From Dryocola boscaweniae (GTDB taxonomy: Bacteria > Pseudomonadota > Gammaproteobacteria > Enterobacterales > Enterobacteriaceae), in assembly GCF_025215095.1 (NCBI RefSeq), contig NZ_JALHAP010000076.1, positions 186,001 to 250,000 of the forward strand: a DNA stretch of 64,000 nt, given 5' to 3'. Shown piece by piece: positions 54,968 to 64,000 of the stretch. Under the pieces are notes generated by a model. That model saw nothing but the letters and a program-made list of their open reading frames with translations. It searched no databases and had not been told where the DNA came from. The position numbers and the translations under genes are program-made. Position 1 is the stretch's first letter; each line of letters opens with the position of its first letter.

Positions 54968-56035
54968 ATGTTTCTGAAGATTTTACGATCGGTTGCGATC
55001 GGCCTGATTGTGGCGGGTATTTTGTTGGTATCTTTACCTTCATTACGCCAGAAAATCGCGCCGCTGGCACCTTCGAAGTTTGACAGTGCCGATGAAACAC
55101 CGCTGAGCTATAACATCGCGGTGCGCCGTGCTGCGCCTGCCGTAGTGAACGTCTACAACCGTAGCGTGGGGAGCAACGCTCAGAATCAGCTTGAAATAAA
55201 AACCCTCGGCTCCGGGGTAATTATGGATGACCGCGGTTACATCATTACCAATAAGCATGTGATTAACAACGCCGAGCAAATCATCGTCGCCCTGCAGGAT
55301 GGCCGCGTCTTCGAAGCGTTGCTGGTCGGCTCCGATAACCTCACCGATCTGGCCGTGTTAAAAATTAACGCAACCGGTCTGCCTATCATTCCCATTAACA
55401 GTAAGCGCCTGCCTCATATTGGCGATGTAGTTATGGCAATCGGCAACCCCTATAACCTTGGGCAAACCATTACACAGGGCATTATCAGCGCAACGGGGCG
55501 TATTGGCCTGAGCCCTTCCGGTCGCCAGTCTTTCCTGCAGACCGACGCCTCCATCAATCACGGTAACTCCGGCGGCGCACTGGTGAACTCGCTTGGTGAG
55601 CTGATGGGCATCAACACACTCTCCTTTGATAAGAGTAATGATGGTGAGACTCCCGAAGGTATCGGTTTTGCGATTCCAACCCAGTTGGCGACTAAAATCA
55701 TGGATAAGCTCATCCGGGACGGCCGAGTCATTCGTGGTTATATTGGCATTGGCGGACGCGAGATAACTCCTCTGCATGGCCCGGCAACCGGCATCGACCA
55801 AATTCAGGGAATCATTGTTAATGAGGTATCCCCGGATGGCCCGGCGGCTAAAGCGGGCATTCAGGTAAATGACGTGATTGTTTCGGTGAATCATAAACCG
55901 GCTATCTCTGCCCTTGAGACGATGGACCAGGTAGCAGAAATTCGCCCGGGTTCGGTAATACCGGTGGAAGTCATGCGCGAGGACAAGAAGCTCACGATGC
56001 AGGTGACCATTCAGGAATACCCAGCAGGCAATTGA
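54968..56035 (+). CDS. degS: membrane-anchored site-1 protease DegS
   Basis: The 355-residue protease has one N-terminal anchor (SVAIGLIVAGILLVSLPSL), a serine protease domain with triad H97 (TNKHVINN), D127 (DNLTDLAVLK) and S201 (NHGNSGGALVN), and a single PDZ domain (about residues 255-350). It senses C-termini of misfolded outer membrane porins and starts RseA cleavage to release sigma-E. It is downstream of degQ, as in E. coli. Confidence 0.96.
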   Translation: MFLKILRSVAIGLIVAGILLVSLPSLRQKIAPLAPSKFDSADETPLSYNIAVRRAAPAVVNVYNRSVGSNAQNQLEIKTLGSGVIMDDRGYIITNKHVINNAEQIIVALQDGRVFEALLVGSDNLTDLAVLKINATGLPIIPINSKRLPHIGDVVMAIGNPYNLGQTITQGIISATGRIGLSPSGRQSFLQTDASINHGNSGGALVNSLGELMGINTLSFDKSNDGETPEGIGFAIPTQLATKIMDKLIRDGRVIRGYIGIGGREITPLHGPATGIDQIQGIIVNEVSPDGPAAKAGIQVNDVIVSVNHKPAISALETMDQVAEIRPGSVIPVEVMREDKKLTMQVTIQEYPAGN

Positions 56036-56045
56036 TTTCCGACAT

Positions 56046-56077
56046 AAAAAAACCGGAACATTTGTTCCGGTTTTTTT
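56046..56077. terminator. bidirectional terminator between degS and mdh
   Basis: AAAAACCGGAACA and TGTTCCGGTTTTT pair around TT, with A and T runs on either side. It serves two convergent genes. Confidence 0.93.
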
Positions 56078-56099
56078 CATCTATCAGATACCAAGCCGA

Positions 56100-57942
<1,843 letters not shown>

Positions 57943-58326
57943 GCTTTACCCCTGCCCTACCCGTCATCGTCGTGGCGGGTAATTCTCCTTTTATTCTCCT
58001 TCACCTGCGCAATCACCCGCTTCGCTACATCCCGACAGCAGATATCTCTGACAATATATTCGTTGGATCATGATTTGTTCTGTCAAAGACCGCACAAATA
58101 ATCAAAGCCGTTTATGTATATGATTTTACTTATATTTAACAAAAAAATCGCAATAAATAACCATTTTTAATAACTAAACGTAATAAAAAATTATTCTATT
58201 AACGTAAAGTTTCATTGTGAATTGTTAGCAGGGTATTAATTTTTACCGTTACTAGTGTATACTTGATTTTGTGATGAGGGTCACGAAACGATGGCCCAAA
58301 CAAAAGAATACGACGAGGTAAAAATT
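57943..58326. other. argR-yhcN intergenic region
   Basis: This 384-bp gap has a weak terminator-like hairpin after argR (TACCCGTCA and TGGCGGGTA, 57958-57981), a very AT-rich stretch (58080-58230), a -10-like TATACT at 58258-58263 and a CRP-like site at 58270. I see no gene in it. Confidence 0.6.
58270..58285. promoter_or_regulatory. candidate CRP site upstream of the first yhcN gene
   Basis: TGTGA-TGAGGG-TCACG matches nine of ten key CRP positions. It lies just downstream of a -10-like TATACT (58258-58263), so if that is the promoter, CRP would overlap the transcript start and more likely repress. Confidence 0.5.
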
Positions 58327-58590
58327 ATGAATATGAAAAACGCTGTAGTTACCGCAAGCCTGCTATCTATGCTTTCCTTCGGCGCTTTTGCTGCCACTTC
58401 CATCAACGCTGACCAGGCACAAGGCCTGCAATCAGTTGGCACCGTATCCGTAAGCGGTATCGGTAGTTCGCCAATGGATATGCATCAGAAGCTGGTTAAA
58501 AAAGCCGATCGGGAAGGCGCTTCTTCTTATCGCATCACCGAAGCGCGTTCCGGCGATCAATGGCACGCAACGGCTGAGCTGTATAAATAA
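58327..58590 (+). CDS. yhcN: YdgH/BhsA/McbA-family small periplasmic protein, copy 1
   Basis: The 87-residue protein has a signal peptide (MNMKNAVVTASLLSMLSFGAFAA) and the DUF1471 C-terminal domain ending RITEARSGDQWHATAELYK. E. coli YhcN belongs to this family and is induced by acid and peroxide stress. The start at 58327 follows GAGG by seven bases; a second ATG six bases on is also possible. A second paralog lies 123 bases downstream. Confidence 0.9.
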   Translation: MNMKNAVVTASLLSMLSFGAFAATSINADQAQGLQSVGTVSVSGIGSSPMDMHQKLVKKADREGASSYRITEARSGDQWHATAELYK

Positions 58591-58713
58591 CACTCGGTGA
58601 TATAAGCAAGTCCGAAAGAATTAAGAAACGACAATCTCACTCAGCGACCCCAAGAACAAAAATCGACATTTAGCCCTTCCGGTCGTTGGGAAAAATATTC
58701 AGGAGTAGACATC

Positions 58714-58980
58714 ATGAAAACCAAATTAACCATCGCAGCACTTAGCCTTCTGTCCGTTCTCTCTTTTGGCGCTAATGCAGCAGCGCAACAAATCTCCAGC
58801 GAACAGGCGCAAGGTATGCAGCCTATGGGCAGCATCTCCGTAAGCCAGGTCGGCAGCGCGCCTATGGATATGCGTCATGAATTATCACAGAAAGCGGCAG
58901 AGAAAGGCGCTTCAGCTTATCGCATCACCGAAGCGCGTACCGGTGATCAATGGCACGCCACCGCTGAACTGTATAAATAA
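58714..58980 (+). CDS. YdgH/BhsA/McbA-family small periplasmic protein, copy 2
   Basis: The 88-residue protein has a signal peptide (MKTKLTIAALSLLSVLSFGANAAA) and the same DUF1471 domain (RITEARTGDQWHATAELYK). It is a tandem paralog of the gene at 58327. The two share the C-terminal signature and differ more in the middle (QQISSEQAQGMQPMGSISVS against TSINADQAQGLQSVGTVSVS). It has its own ribosome binding site (CAGGAGTAGAC). A strong terminator follows. Which copy is orthologous to E. coli yhcN is not decided. Confidence 0.9.
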   Translation: MKTKLTIAALSLLSVLSFGANAAAQQISSEQAQGMQPMGSISVSQVGSAPMDMRHELSQKAAEKGASAYRITEARTGDQWHATAELYK

Positions 58981-59005
58981 ACCCTCGTCGTCGTCCGACG
59001 ACCTT

Positions 59006-59030
59006 GCCCCCGCTCGCCGGGGGCTTTTTT
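59006..59030 (+). terminator. intrinsic terminator after the yhcN pair
   Basis: GCCCCCG and CGGGGGC pair around CTCGC, with a six-T run. Confidence 0.9.
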
Positions 59031-59037
59031 ATGCCTT

Positions 59038-59310
59038 TTAGTTACGAATATTAAAGCGGAGCTGTCCTTCAAGTTCTTCTTCCGCTTCATCAAACAGCAG
59101 GATCAACGCGCCATAACGCCGCCTTTGTAACTCCGGCAGATGAATAAACTCAATCTCCGCCGGGAGAGGTAAACCTCCCCCAACCACTACGTCCCATAAG
59201 CTATCGAGATCGTGAATCTGGTTTTTCTTGAGTGAAAACGCCTGGATAAAGTGGCGATAGAATCCCGGCTGATCTTCTATCTCGTTAAAATCAAAGATAT
59301 ATTTTTTCAT
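59038..59310 (-). CDS. yhcO: barstar-family protein YhcO
   Basis: The 90-residue protein belongs to the barstar (ribonuclease inhibitor) fold family and has the E. coli YhcO length. The sequence [24 protein letters not shown] carries the barstar-type acidic inhibitory region, and the ending [21 protein letters not shown] is near-identical in E. coli. No barnase-like gene is near. The ATG at 59310 gives the family length. It is 41 bases after the gabD-like gene, so may be read with it. Confidence 0.9.
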   Translation of the reverse strand: MKKYIFDFNEIEDQPGFYRHFIQAFSLKKNQIHDLDSLWDVVVGGGLPLPAEIEFIHLPELQRRRYGALILLFDEAEEELEGQLRFNIRN

Positions 59311-59351
59311 CTCCGGCCACCCCAACCAGAATATGCCGCGCCATCGCGAGC

Positions 59352-60806
59352 CTACAGGCCACCGATGTGCAGGGTTTTGACTTCCAGAAACTCATCAAGC
59401 CCCAGCACCGATCCTTCACGGCCAAGACCGGACTCTTTCACGCCGCCGAACGGCCCAAGTTCAGTCGACACGGCACATTCGTTAATTCCAATCATCCCGC
59501 TTTCAAGCGCCTGCGACACGCGGAATACGCGTTGCAGATTCTGAGTATAGAAGTAAGCGGCCAGGCCAAACGGGGTATTGTTGGCTCGTCTGACAGCTTC
59601 CTCTTCCGTTTTGAAACTAAAGCATGCCGCCAACGGACCGAAGGTTTCTTCCTGCGCCAGTTTCATCTCGTCATTAGCATTGATAATGACCGTTGGCTGC
59701 CAGAAATTGCCTCCCAGATCGTGGCTTTTGCCTCCCGTTAGCACCTTACCGCCCCTGGCTAACGCGTCTTCTACATGCTCGCGGACTTTCTCTACGGCAG
59801 ACTTTTCGATAAGCGGCCCGACAACCACGCCTTCATCCATACCATTACCGACTTTAAGCGCCTTAACCGCTTCCGCCAGTTTATTGACGAACTGCTCGTA
59901 AACCCCTTCCTGGATAAAGAACCGGTTCACGCTAACGCAGACCTGGCCTGCATTACGGAACTTATTCGCAATCGCGCCTTTTACGGCTTCATCAATATCA
60001 GCATCGTCAAACACTATGTATGGCGCGTTGCCCCCCAGCTCCATCGACACTTTTTTCATGGTCTCAGCGGCGTTACGCACCAGCGTTTTGCCCACGGCGG
60101 TGGAACCGGTGAAAGATATCTTGCGGACGTCATGGCTTGCCATAATCGCATCGCTGATTTCAGGCGTGTTGCCCGCGACCGCATTAAGGACGCCATCGGG
60201 CACCCCAGCTTTTTTCGCAAGCGTCAGCAAGGCGAAAGCGGAAAGCGGCGTGTTGTTGGCAGGTTTAATCACGCCGGTGCACCCAGCAGCAAGCGCCGGT
60301 CCGAGTTTACGGGTCAGCATCGCCATCGGGAAATTCCATGGGGTGATAGCCGCCACTACGCCAATCGGTTCCCGCGTCGCGAGAATTCTCGAACCCGGTT
60401 TGACGGGAGGGATAATTTCACCGTTAGCACGCTTCGCCTGCTCGGCAAACCATTGAATAAAGCTTGCCGCGTACTCAACTTCGCCTTCAGCTTCCTTTAG
60501 CGGCTTGCCCTGTTCGGTCGTCATAAGCCGCCCCAGCCAGGTTTTATTTTCAATAATAAGCTGGTACCAGCGATAAAGAATCGTTGAGCGTTCTTTTGCG
60601 GTTTTCGCCCGCCATGCAGGAAAAGCTTTGGCCGCCGCAGCGATAGCTTCTTCGGTCTCTTTCTTACCGGCTTTCGCCACTTTTGCGACTGTTTCACCTG
60701 TTGCCGGATTTATTACGTCGAAGGTGTTCGCGAGGCTGCGCCATTCTCCATTGACCAGATAGCCGGTGCTGAATAATTCACTGTCCTGGAGTGCCTGATT
60801 TGTCAT
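59352..60806 (-). CDS. NAD(P)-dependent succinate-semialdehyde dehydrogenase-like protein
   Basis: The 484-residue protein is an aldehyde dehydrogenase of the GabD type. Motifs are the NAD-binding [13 protein letters not shown], the GSTAVGKTL turn, the general base in [16 protein letters not shown], and the nucleophile Cys in [16 protein letters not shown]. coli GabD has CVC at the nucleophile; here it is CVS, lacking the second cysteine. The ATG at 60806 follows AGGAGAAAATT; in-frame codons before it read through the promoter. The gene is absent from this spot in E. coli. Substrate could be succinate semialdehyde or an aromatic aldehyde; this cannot be told from sequence. Confidence 0.85.
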   Translation of the reverse strand: MTNQALQDSELFSTGYLVNGEWRSLANTFDVINPATGETVAKVAKAGKKETEEAIAAAAKAFPAWRAKTAKERSTILYRWYQLIIENKTWLGRLMTTEQGKPLKEAEGEVEYAASFIQWFAEQAKRANGEIIPPVKPGSRILATREPIGVVAAITPWNFPMAMLTRKLGPALAAGCTGVIKPANNTPLSAFALLTLAKKAGVPDGVLNAVAGNTPEISDAIMASHDVRKISFTGSTAVGKTLVRNAAETMKKVSMELGGNAPYIVFDDADIDEAVKGAIANKFRNAGQVCVSVNRFFIQEGVYEQFVNKLAEAVKALKVGNGMDEGVVVGPLIEKSAVEKVREHVEDALARGGKVLTGGKSHDLGGNFWQPTVIINANDEMKLAQEETFGPLAACFSFKTEEEAVRRANNTPFGLAAYFYTQNLQRVFRVSQALESGMIGINECAVSTELGPFGGVKESGLGREGSVLGLDEFLEVKTLHIGGL

Positions 60807-60850
60807 AATTTTCTCCTGTGATGAATCGCGCATCCGGTAAGTATAGATAC

Positions 60851-60877
60851 AAAAAAGCCGACGCATTGCGTCGGCTC
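60851..60877 (-). terminator. intrinsic terminator after aaeB
   Basis: On the minus strand AGCCGACGC and GCGTCGGCT form a nine-pair stem around AAT, followed by six T. It separates aaeXAB from the gabD-like gene. Confidence 0.92.
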
Positions 60878-60888
60878 TGAGGTTCATC

Positions 60889-62850
60889 TTAAGCGTCTAT
60901 CAGCGTGTGCTGATATTTATGCAGAATATTTGCCAGCCTTTTTACCGGTTCAGTTACCTGCAACGGGGCTTCCCAGATTCGCAGCTTCTCCTGGTAAATA
61001 TCCAGCTCGCCCAATAGCTGCTCGAAATGCCTGCGTCGTTTGTCATCATTGGAAGCCGAGATAACTTTGTCTGCGGTATGACGAAGCTTGCGGTGAAAAG
61101 CAGACAGATCGGCATTCACCGGAATAGGAGCGTCCCGCAGTCTCTGGTGCGCAATAATCAATGTGAGCGCCAGACGATAGCGATCGATATCGCCGGGGAA
61201 CATATTCAGCAGCAAAAAAAGCTGCCGGTATAGCGCCGGGAGATGGTTTTCTTTGCGACGGTTGTTATTGGTGGTCAATGCCGAAACCGCAGCCGAGACA
61301 AACTGATTAAGCAGCGTACGCCCGGTACGCTCTTTAGAATTATCCCGCACCAGCAGAATGACCATCATCGCCAGAAAACAGCCGACGATTTGCCCCAGCG
61401 CGCTATCAAGGAAAGTGCTGAAATGAAACGTCATCGGATTATCCAGCACGATAACGTTAATTGTCCCGGCCAGCGCCCCCATCGAGCCCAGCCGCCGCTT
61501 CTGCACCTCAATACCGATAAAGAATCCCAGCAGCGCAAGGCTAATACACAGCAGCAGCATGCTTTGCTGAGTGGAAGGAATGATCACCAGAAAATAGAGC
61601 GCGCCAAGCGGCAGGGCGACCAGCATCCCATACAGGAAATCCAGGGAAACCATTCGCGGATTGGGTAAACGCATAGCAAGCGAAGTCACGACGGCTATCA
61701 TTACCATCGCCCCGCTACCGGATGTCCAGCCGGTCCACAGCCAGAACAGGCAGCCCAGCAGGCAAGAAATCGTCGTACGCCAGAAGTTGATCATCGCGTG
61801 GTGACGTTCCGCAGACTGAACTTTGATCACCACTTCGTCAGTCAGGATCTCTTCTTCTACGGCGCTAATACGCGTGTTGCTTGCCACTCCGCGTTTTAAC
61901 AGCAAAAAGCGTGTCGCCGCGCCAGCCCAGGTGCGGATGGTAACAGGAGTATTTTTCTCGCCGGTTGAGGAAATTACACGCCTTAAGACCTTCATTCTTT
62001 TATGAACGTCCGCCGCGTTTTCTACCGGTATTTCAAACAGCATTCTGAATTCAGGCGTGACAAATTCAGGCCGGGTATTCTGAATAAGAAAAGTTTCGCA
62101 GGCCTGGGTAATCAGCGTTAAGGAAAGCGAGTTAATAGCTTTAAGACGGCGGTTTGCCTGGCCCCAGCGCGCGGATTCAATCCTGAGATTGCTGCGCATT
62201 CCCTCAAGCGCTGTGGTACGGCGGACCATATTGCTCCAGGCTTTATCCACCTCTTCTTTTTCGCCATGCGCAATGCAAAGCTGCATAAGCCGATAATGAT
62301 CCACCAGCAAATTGTCCAGCTCGCGGTCGATTTCCTGCTTGATAGAGCGCGGGGAAAAAATCAAATCCGCAAGAATAGCGCAAACGATGCCAATCACGAT
62401 TTCGCTACAGCGCTCAACGGCAAATTGCGGCGTAGTCACCGGGTCCAACTGGATAGTGACAACGATGATTAGCGCCGTGTAACCGGATAAACCCCAGGCA
62501 TAGGAGTTCTCCACTTTAACCAGCGAGGAAATCCAGGTACAAAACCCTGCCCAGATACAGCACACCAGCAGCATGACAACCGGCGCGCGAATCAACGAGG
62601 TGATAATAACCAGCGCCGCGATACAGCCGATAAAGGTGCCGATGATACGCAGCATACCGCGATAGCGAATAGCGCCTGAATATGGCTCACCACCCGCCGC
62701 AAACGCAGGACCTGCGGCAACAATCGCAGCGGTTAATACGGCCCAGCGCGGCGTTTCAAGCTGGAAGTGAAAGCCCACAAACAGGGCCAGCACAATGGCG
62801 AACGCCAGCTTGAACGCAAAGCGCAGATGCAGTCGGGAGATAGAATACAT
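60889..62850 (-). CDS. aaeB: p-hydroxybenzoic acid efflux pump subunit AaeB
   Basis: The 653-residue protein is a FUSC/AaeB-type inner membrane pump (655 in E. coli), with two blocks of about six hydrophobic segments (residues about 10-170 and 360-500) separated by a soluble region. With AaeA it exports hydroxylated aromatic carboxylates. Sequence at the N-terminus ([20 protein letters not shown]) matches E. coli. It follows aaeA after 11 bases. Confidence 0.95.
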   Translation of the reverse strand: MYSISRLHLRFAFKLAFAIVLALFVGFHFQLETPRWAVLTAAIVAAGPAFAAGGEPYSGAIRYRGMLRIIGTFIGCIAALVIITSLIRAPVVMLLVCCIWAGFCTWISSLVKVENSYAWGLSGYTALIIVVTIQLDPVTTPQFAVERCSEIVIGIVCAILADLIFSPRSIKQEIDRELDNLLVDHYRLMQLCIAHGEKEEVDKAWSNMVRRTTALEGMRSNLRIESARWGQANRRLKAINSLSLTLITQACETFLIQNTRPEFVTPEFRMLFEIPVENAADVHKRMKVLRRVISSTGEKNTPVTIRTWAGAATRFLLLKRGVASNTRISAVEEEILTDEVVIKVQSAERHHAMINFWRTTISCLLGCLFWLWTGWTSGSGAMVMIAVVTSLAMRLPNPRMVSLDFLYGMLVALPLGALYFLVIIPSTQQSMLLLCISLALLGFFIGIEVQKRRLGSMGALAGTINVIVLDNPMTFHFSTFLDSALGQIVGCFLAMMVILLVRDNSKERTGRTLLNQFVSAAVSALTTNNNRRKENHLPALYRQLFLLLNMFPGDIDRYRLALTLIIAHQRLRDAPIPVNADLSAFHRKLRHTADKVISASNDDKRRRHFEQLLGELDIYQEKLRIWEAPLQVTEPVKRLANILHKYQHTLIDA

Positions 62851-62861
62851 AGTCGCCCGGC

Positions 62862-63794
62862 TTACCCAAATTCACGCAGACGATGCATGAATTTGATGAA
62901 TGCAGAGTCGTGCTCGACATCGCGATCTTTCTCACCGGTGACGACGACCGTAGCCGTGGTGCCTGCCGGATACAGGTTGCCCTGCTGCTCATCCAGGCGA
63001 ATACGTACCGGCACACGCTGCGCCAGGCGAACCCATTCCAGATTAGAGTCCACGGTAGCCATGCCTTTTGTATCGCTGGTGCTGCTGGCATTGGTTACGC
63101 CGGCCGAGATGCTGTCTACGGTGCCGCGTAACACGCGGTTGCTGCCCAGCGGCGTTATCTGAACGCGATAACCCGGACGGATGCCTTCAAGCTTGGTCTC
63201 TTCCATATAGGCAAGAATGTAGAAAGAGTGCTGTTTTACCAGCGCCACCACCGTTGAGCCACGAGTAATAAACTCGCCGCCGTGCACGTTCAGGTTGGTT
63301 ACCCAGCCGTCCGCCGGGGCACGTACAACGGTACGCTGCAGGTCGAGATCCGCCAGATCGCGCGTTGCCTGCGCCTTCGCAAGCTGATGCAATACGGTTT
63401 GCAGCAGGTTGTTCGACTGATCGATTTCTTCACGCGACATCGCCTGGATACCCAACCTGTTACGGCGTCCGGCCTCACGGCGTTTTTCACTTGCCAGCGC
63501 TTCGTAATAAGCCACGTCCGCCTGCGCCTCTGCCAGCGCCTTTTGATAACGCGGCTGGTCGATGGTAAACAGCACCTGGTCTTTTTTAACCAGTTGGTTA
63601 TCGTGCACGTTCACATTAGTAATCAGCCCGGAAACATCAGGCGCAATCGCCACAACATCCGCAGTAAAACGGGCGTCACGCGTCCAGGGCGACTCGGTGT
63701 AAAACACCCAGGCGCGGAAGATAGCGATGAAAGCCAGCAGCACCAGAATCAGCGTGATGGCGGTACGGATCATTTTTCTTGTAAGTGTTTTCAC
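62862..63794 (-). CDS. aaeA: p-hydroxybenzoic acid efflux adaptor AaeA
   Basis: The 310-residue membrane-fusion (HlyD-family) protein has one N-terminal helix ([25 protein letters not shown]) and the lipoyl and barrel parts ([46 protein letters not shown]). The start is taken as GTG at 63794 ([15 protein letters not shown]), which aligns with the E. coli MKTLTRK start and gives the same length; the ATG that overlaps it is in another frame and hits TGA at once. It follows GAGGTTGAT. Confidence 0.93.
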   Translation of the reverse strand: MKTLTRKMIRTAITLILVLLAFIAIFRAWVFYTESPWTRDARFTADVVAIAPDVSGLITNVNVHDNQLVKKDQVLFTIDQPRYQKALAEAQADVAYYEALASEKRREAGRRNRLGIQAMSREEIDQSNNLLQTVLHQLAKAQATRDLADLDLQRTVVRAPADGWVTNLNVHGGEFITRGSTVVALVKQHSFYILAYMEETKLEGIRPGYRVQITPLGSNRVLRGTVDSISAGVTNASSTSDTKGMATVDSNLEWVRLAQRVPVRIRLDEQQGNLYPAGTTATVVVTGEKDRDVEHDSAFIKFMHRLREFG

Positions 63795-63801
63795 ATCAAC
63801 C

Positions 63802-64000
63802 TCAAACAAACAGCTGCGAGACGAGATAAAACAGGCAGCAGTAAAGCGCTGTATTGAATAATGCCGGATGCCAGACGAAATCATAGATACCCGTAGGGGT
63901 AAGCAGGCGGCGCACCAGCCAGAAAACCGCCAGTGAAATGATCAGCTCAAAGAATATCGGTGGAAAGGAAAGACCGAATACCACGATAACCGGAAATAAA
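63802..64000 (-). CDS. aaeX: AaeX membrane protein (5' end cut by the window)
   Basis: This is a DUF1656 protein (67 residues in E. coli) with two hydrophobic segments. The visible 66 codons read [20 protein letters not shown], ending [14 protein letters not shown]. Only the first one or two codons (MS in E. coli) lie past the window edge. It begins the aaeXAB operon, controlled by AaeR in E. coli. Its precise role is not known. Confidence 0.9.
   Translation of the reverse strand, partial: LFPVIVVFGLSFPPIFFELIISLAVFWLVRRLLTPTGIYDFVWHPALFNTALYCCLFYLVSQLFV

Overview
The window is a stretch of core chromosome from a member of the Enterobacteriaceae. Nearly every protein reads as a close ortholog of an Escherichia coli gene, and the order largely follows the E. 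coli fadH-to-aaeX region. It is not E. coli itself: several E. coli neighbours are absent (higBA, ygjQ, the yhaM-to-ispB interval, gltF and its neighbours, nanE, dcuD) and one gene is added (a gabD-like dehydrogenase). Genus cannot be settled from the sequence alone. I see no phage, IS element, CRISPR array, tRNA or rRNA.

Layout. 1-4.3 kb: end of fadH, rlmG, the ygjP metalloprotease, the ygjR oxidoreductase, and alx behind a yybP-ykoY manganese/pH riboswitch. 4.6-12.2 kb: sstT, ygjV and the hexuronate genes (uxaCA divergent from exuT, then exuR). 12.5-19.3 kb: yqjA-mzrA, yqjCDEK, yqjF, yqjG, yhaH, yhaJ, yhaK, yhaL. 19.4-24.2 kb: murA, ibaG and the mlaFEDCB phospholipid transport operon. 24.4-32.3 kb: yrbG-kdsDC-lptCAB-rpoN-hpf-ptsN-rapZ-npr, joining Kdo synthesis and LPS export to the nitrogen PTS. 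32.3-37.3 kb: mtgA, elbB, the arcZ sRNA, arcB, yhcC. 38-43.9 kb: gltBD. 44-48.8 kb: sialic acid catabolism (nanR, nanA, nanT, nanK, nanQ) without nanE. 49-57.9 kb: sspBA, rplM-rpsI, zapE, zapG, degQ, degS, mdh, argR. 58.3-64 kb: two tandem yhcN genes, yhcO, a gabD-like gene, and aaeB, aaeA, aaeX (aaeX cut by the window edge).

Regulatory elements readable from sequence are the alx riboswitch and its terminator hairpin, the ArcZ sRNA, a triple GGTATA NanR operator with a CRP-like site beside it, paired ARG boxes before argR, an IHF consensus match and an ARG-box-like site before gltB, a CRP-like site before the yhcN pair, REP-like palindromes in several gaps, and about a dozen intrinsic terminators.

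There is no obvious new multi-gene system. The points most worth a second look are the yhaL/murA junction, the duplicated terminator hairpins between nanR and sspB, the nan operon lacking nanE, the gabD-like insertion next to aaeXAB, the tandem yhcN genes, and a perfect 12-bp inverted repeat between mzrA and yqjC.
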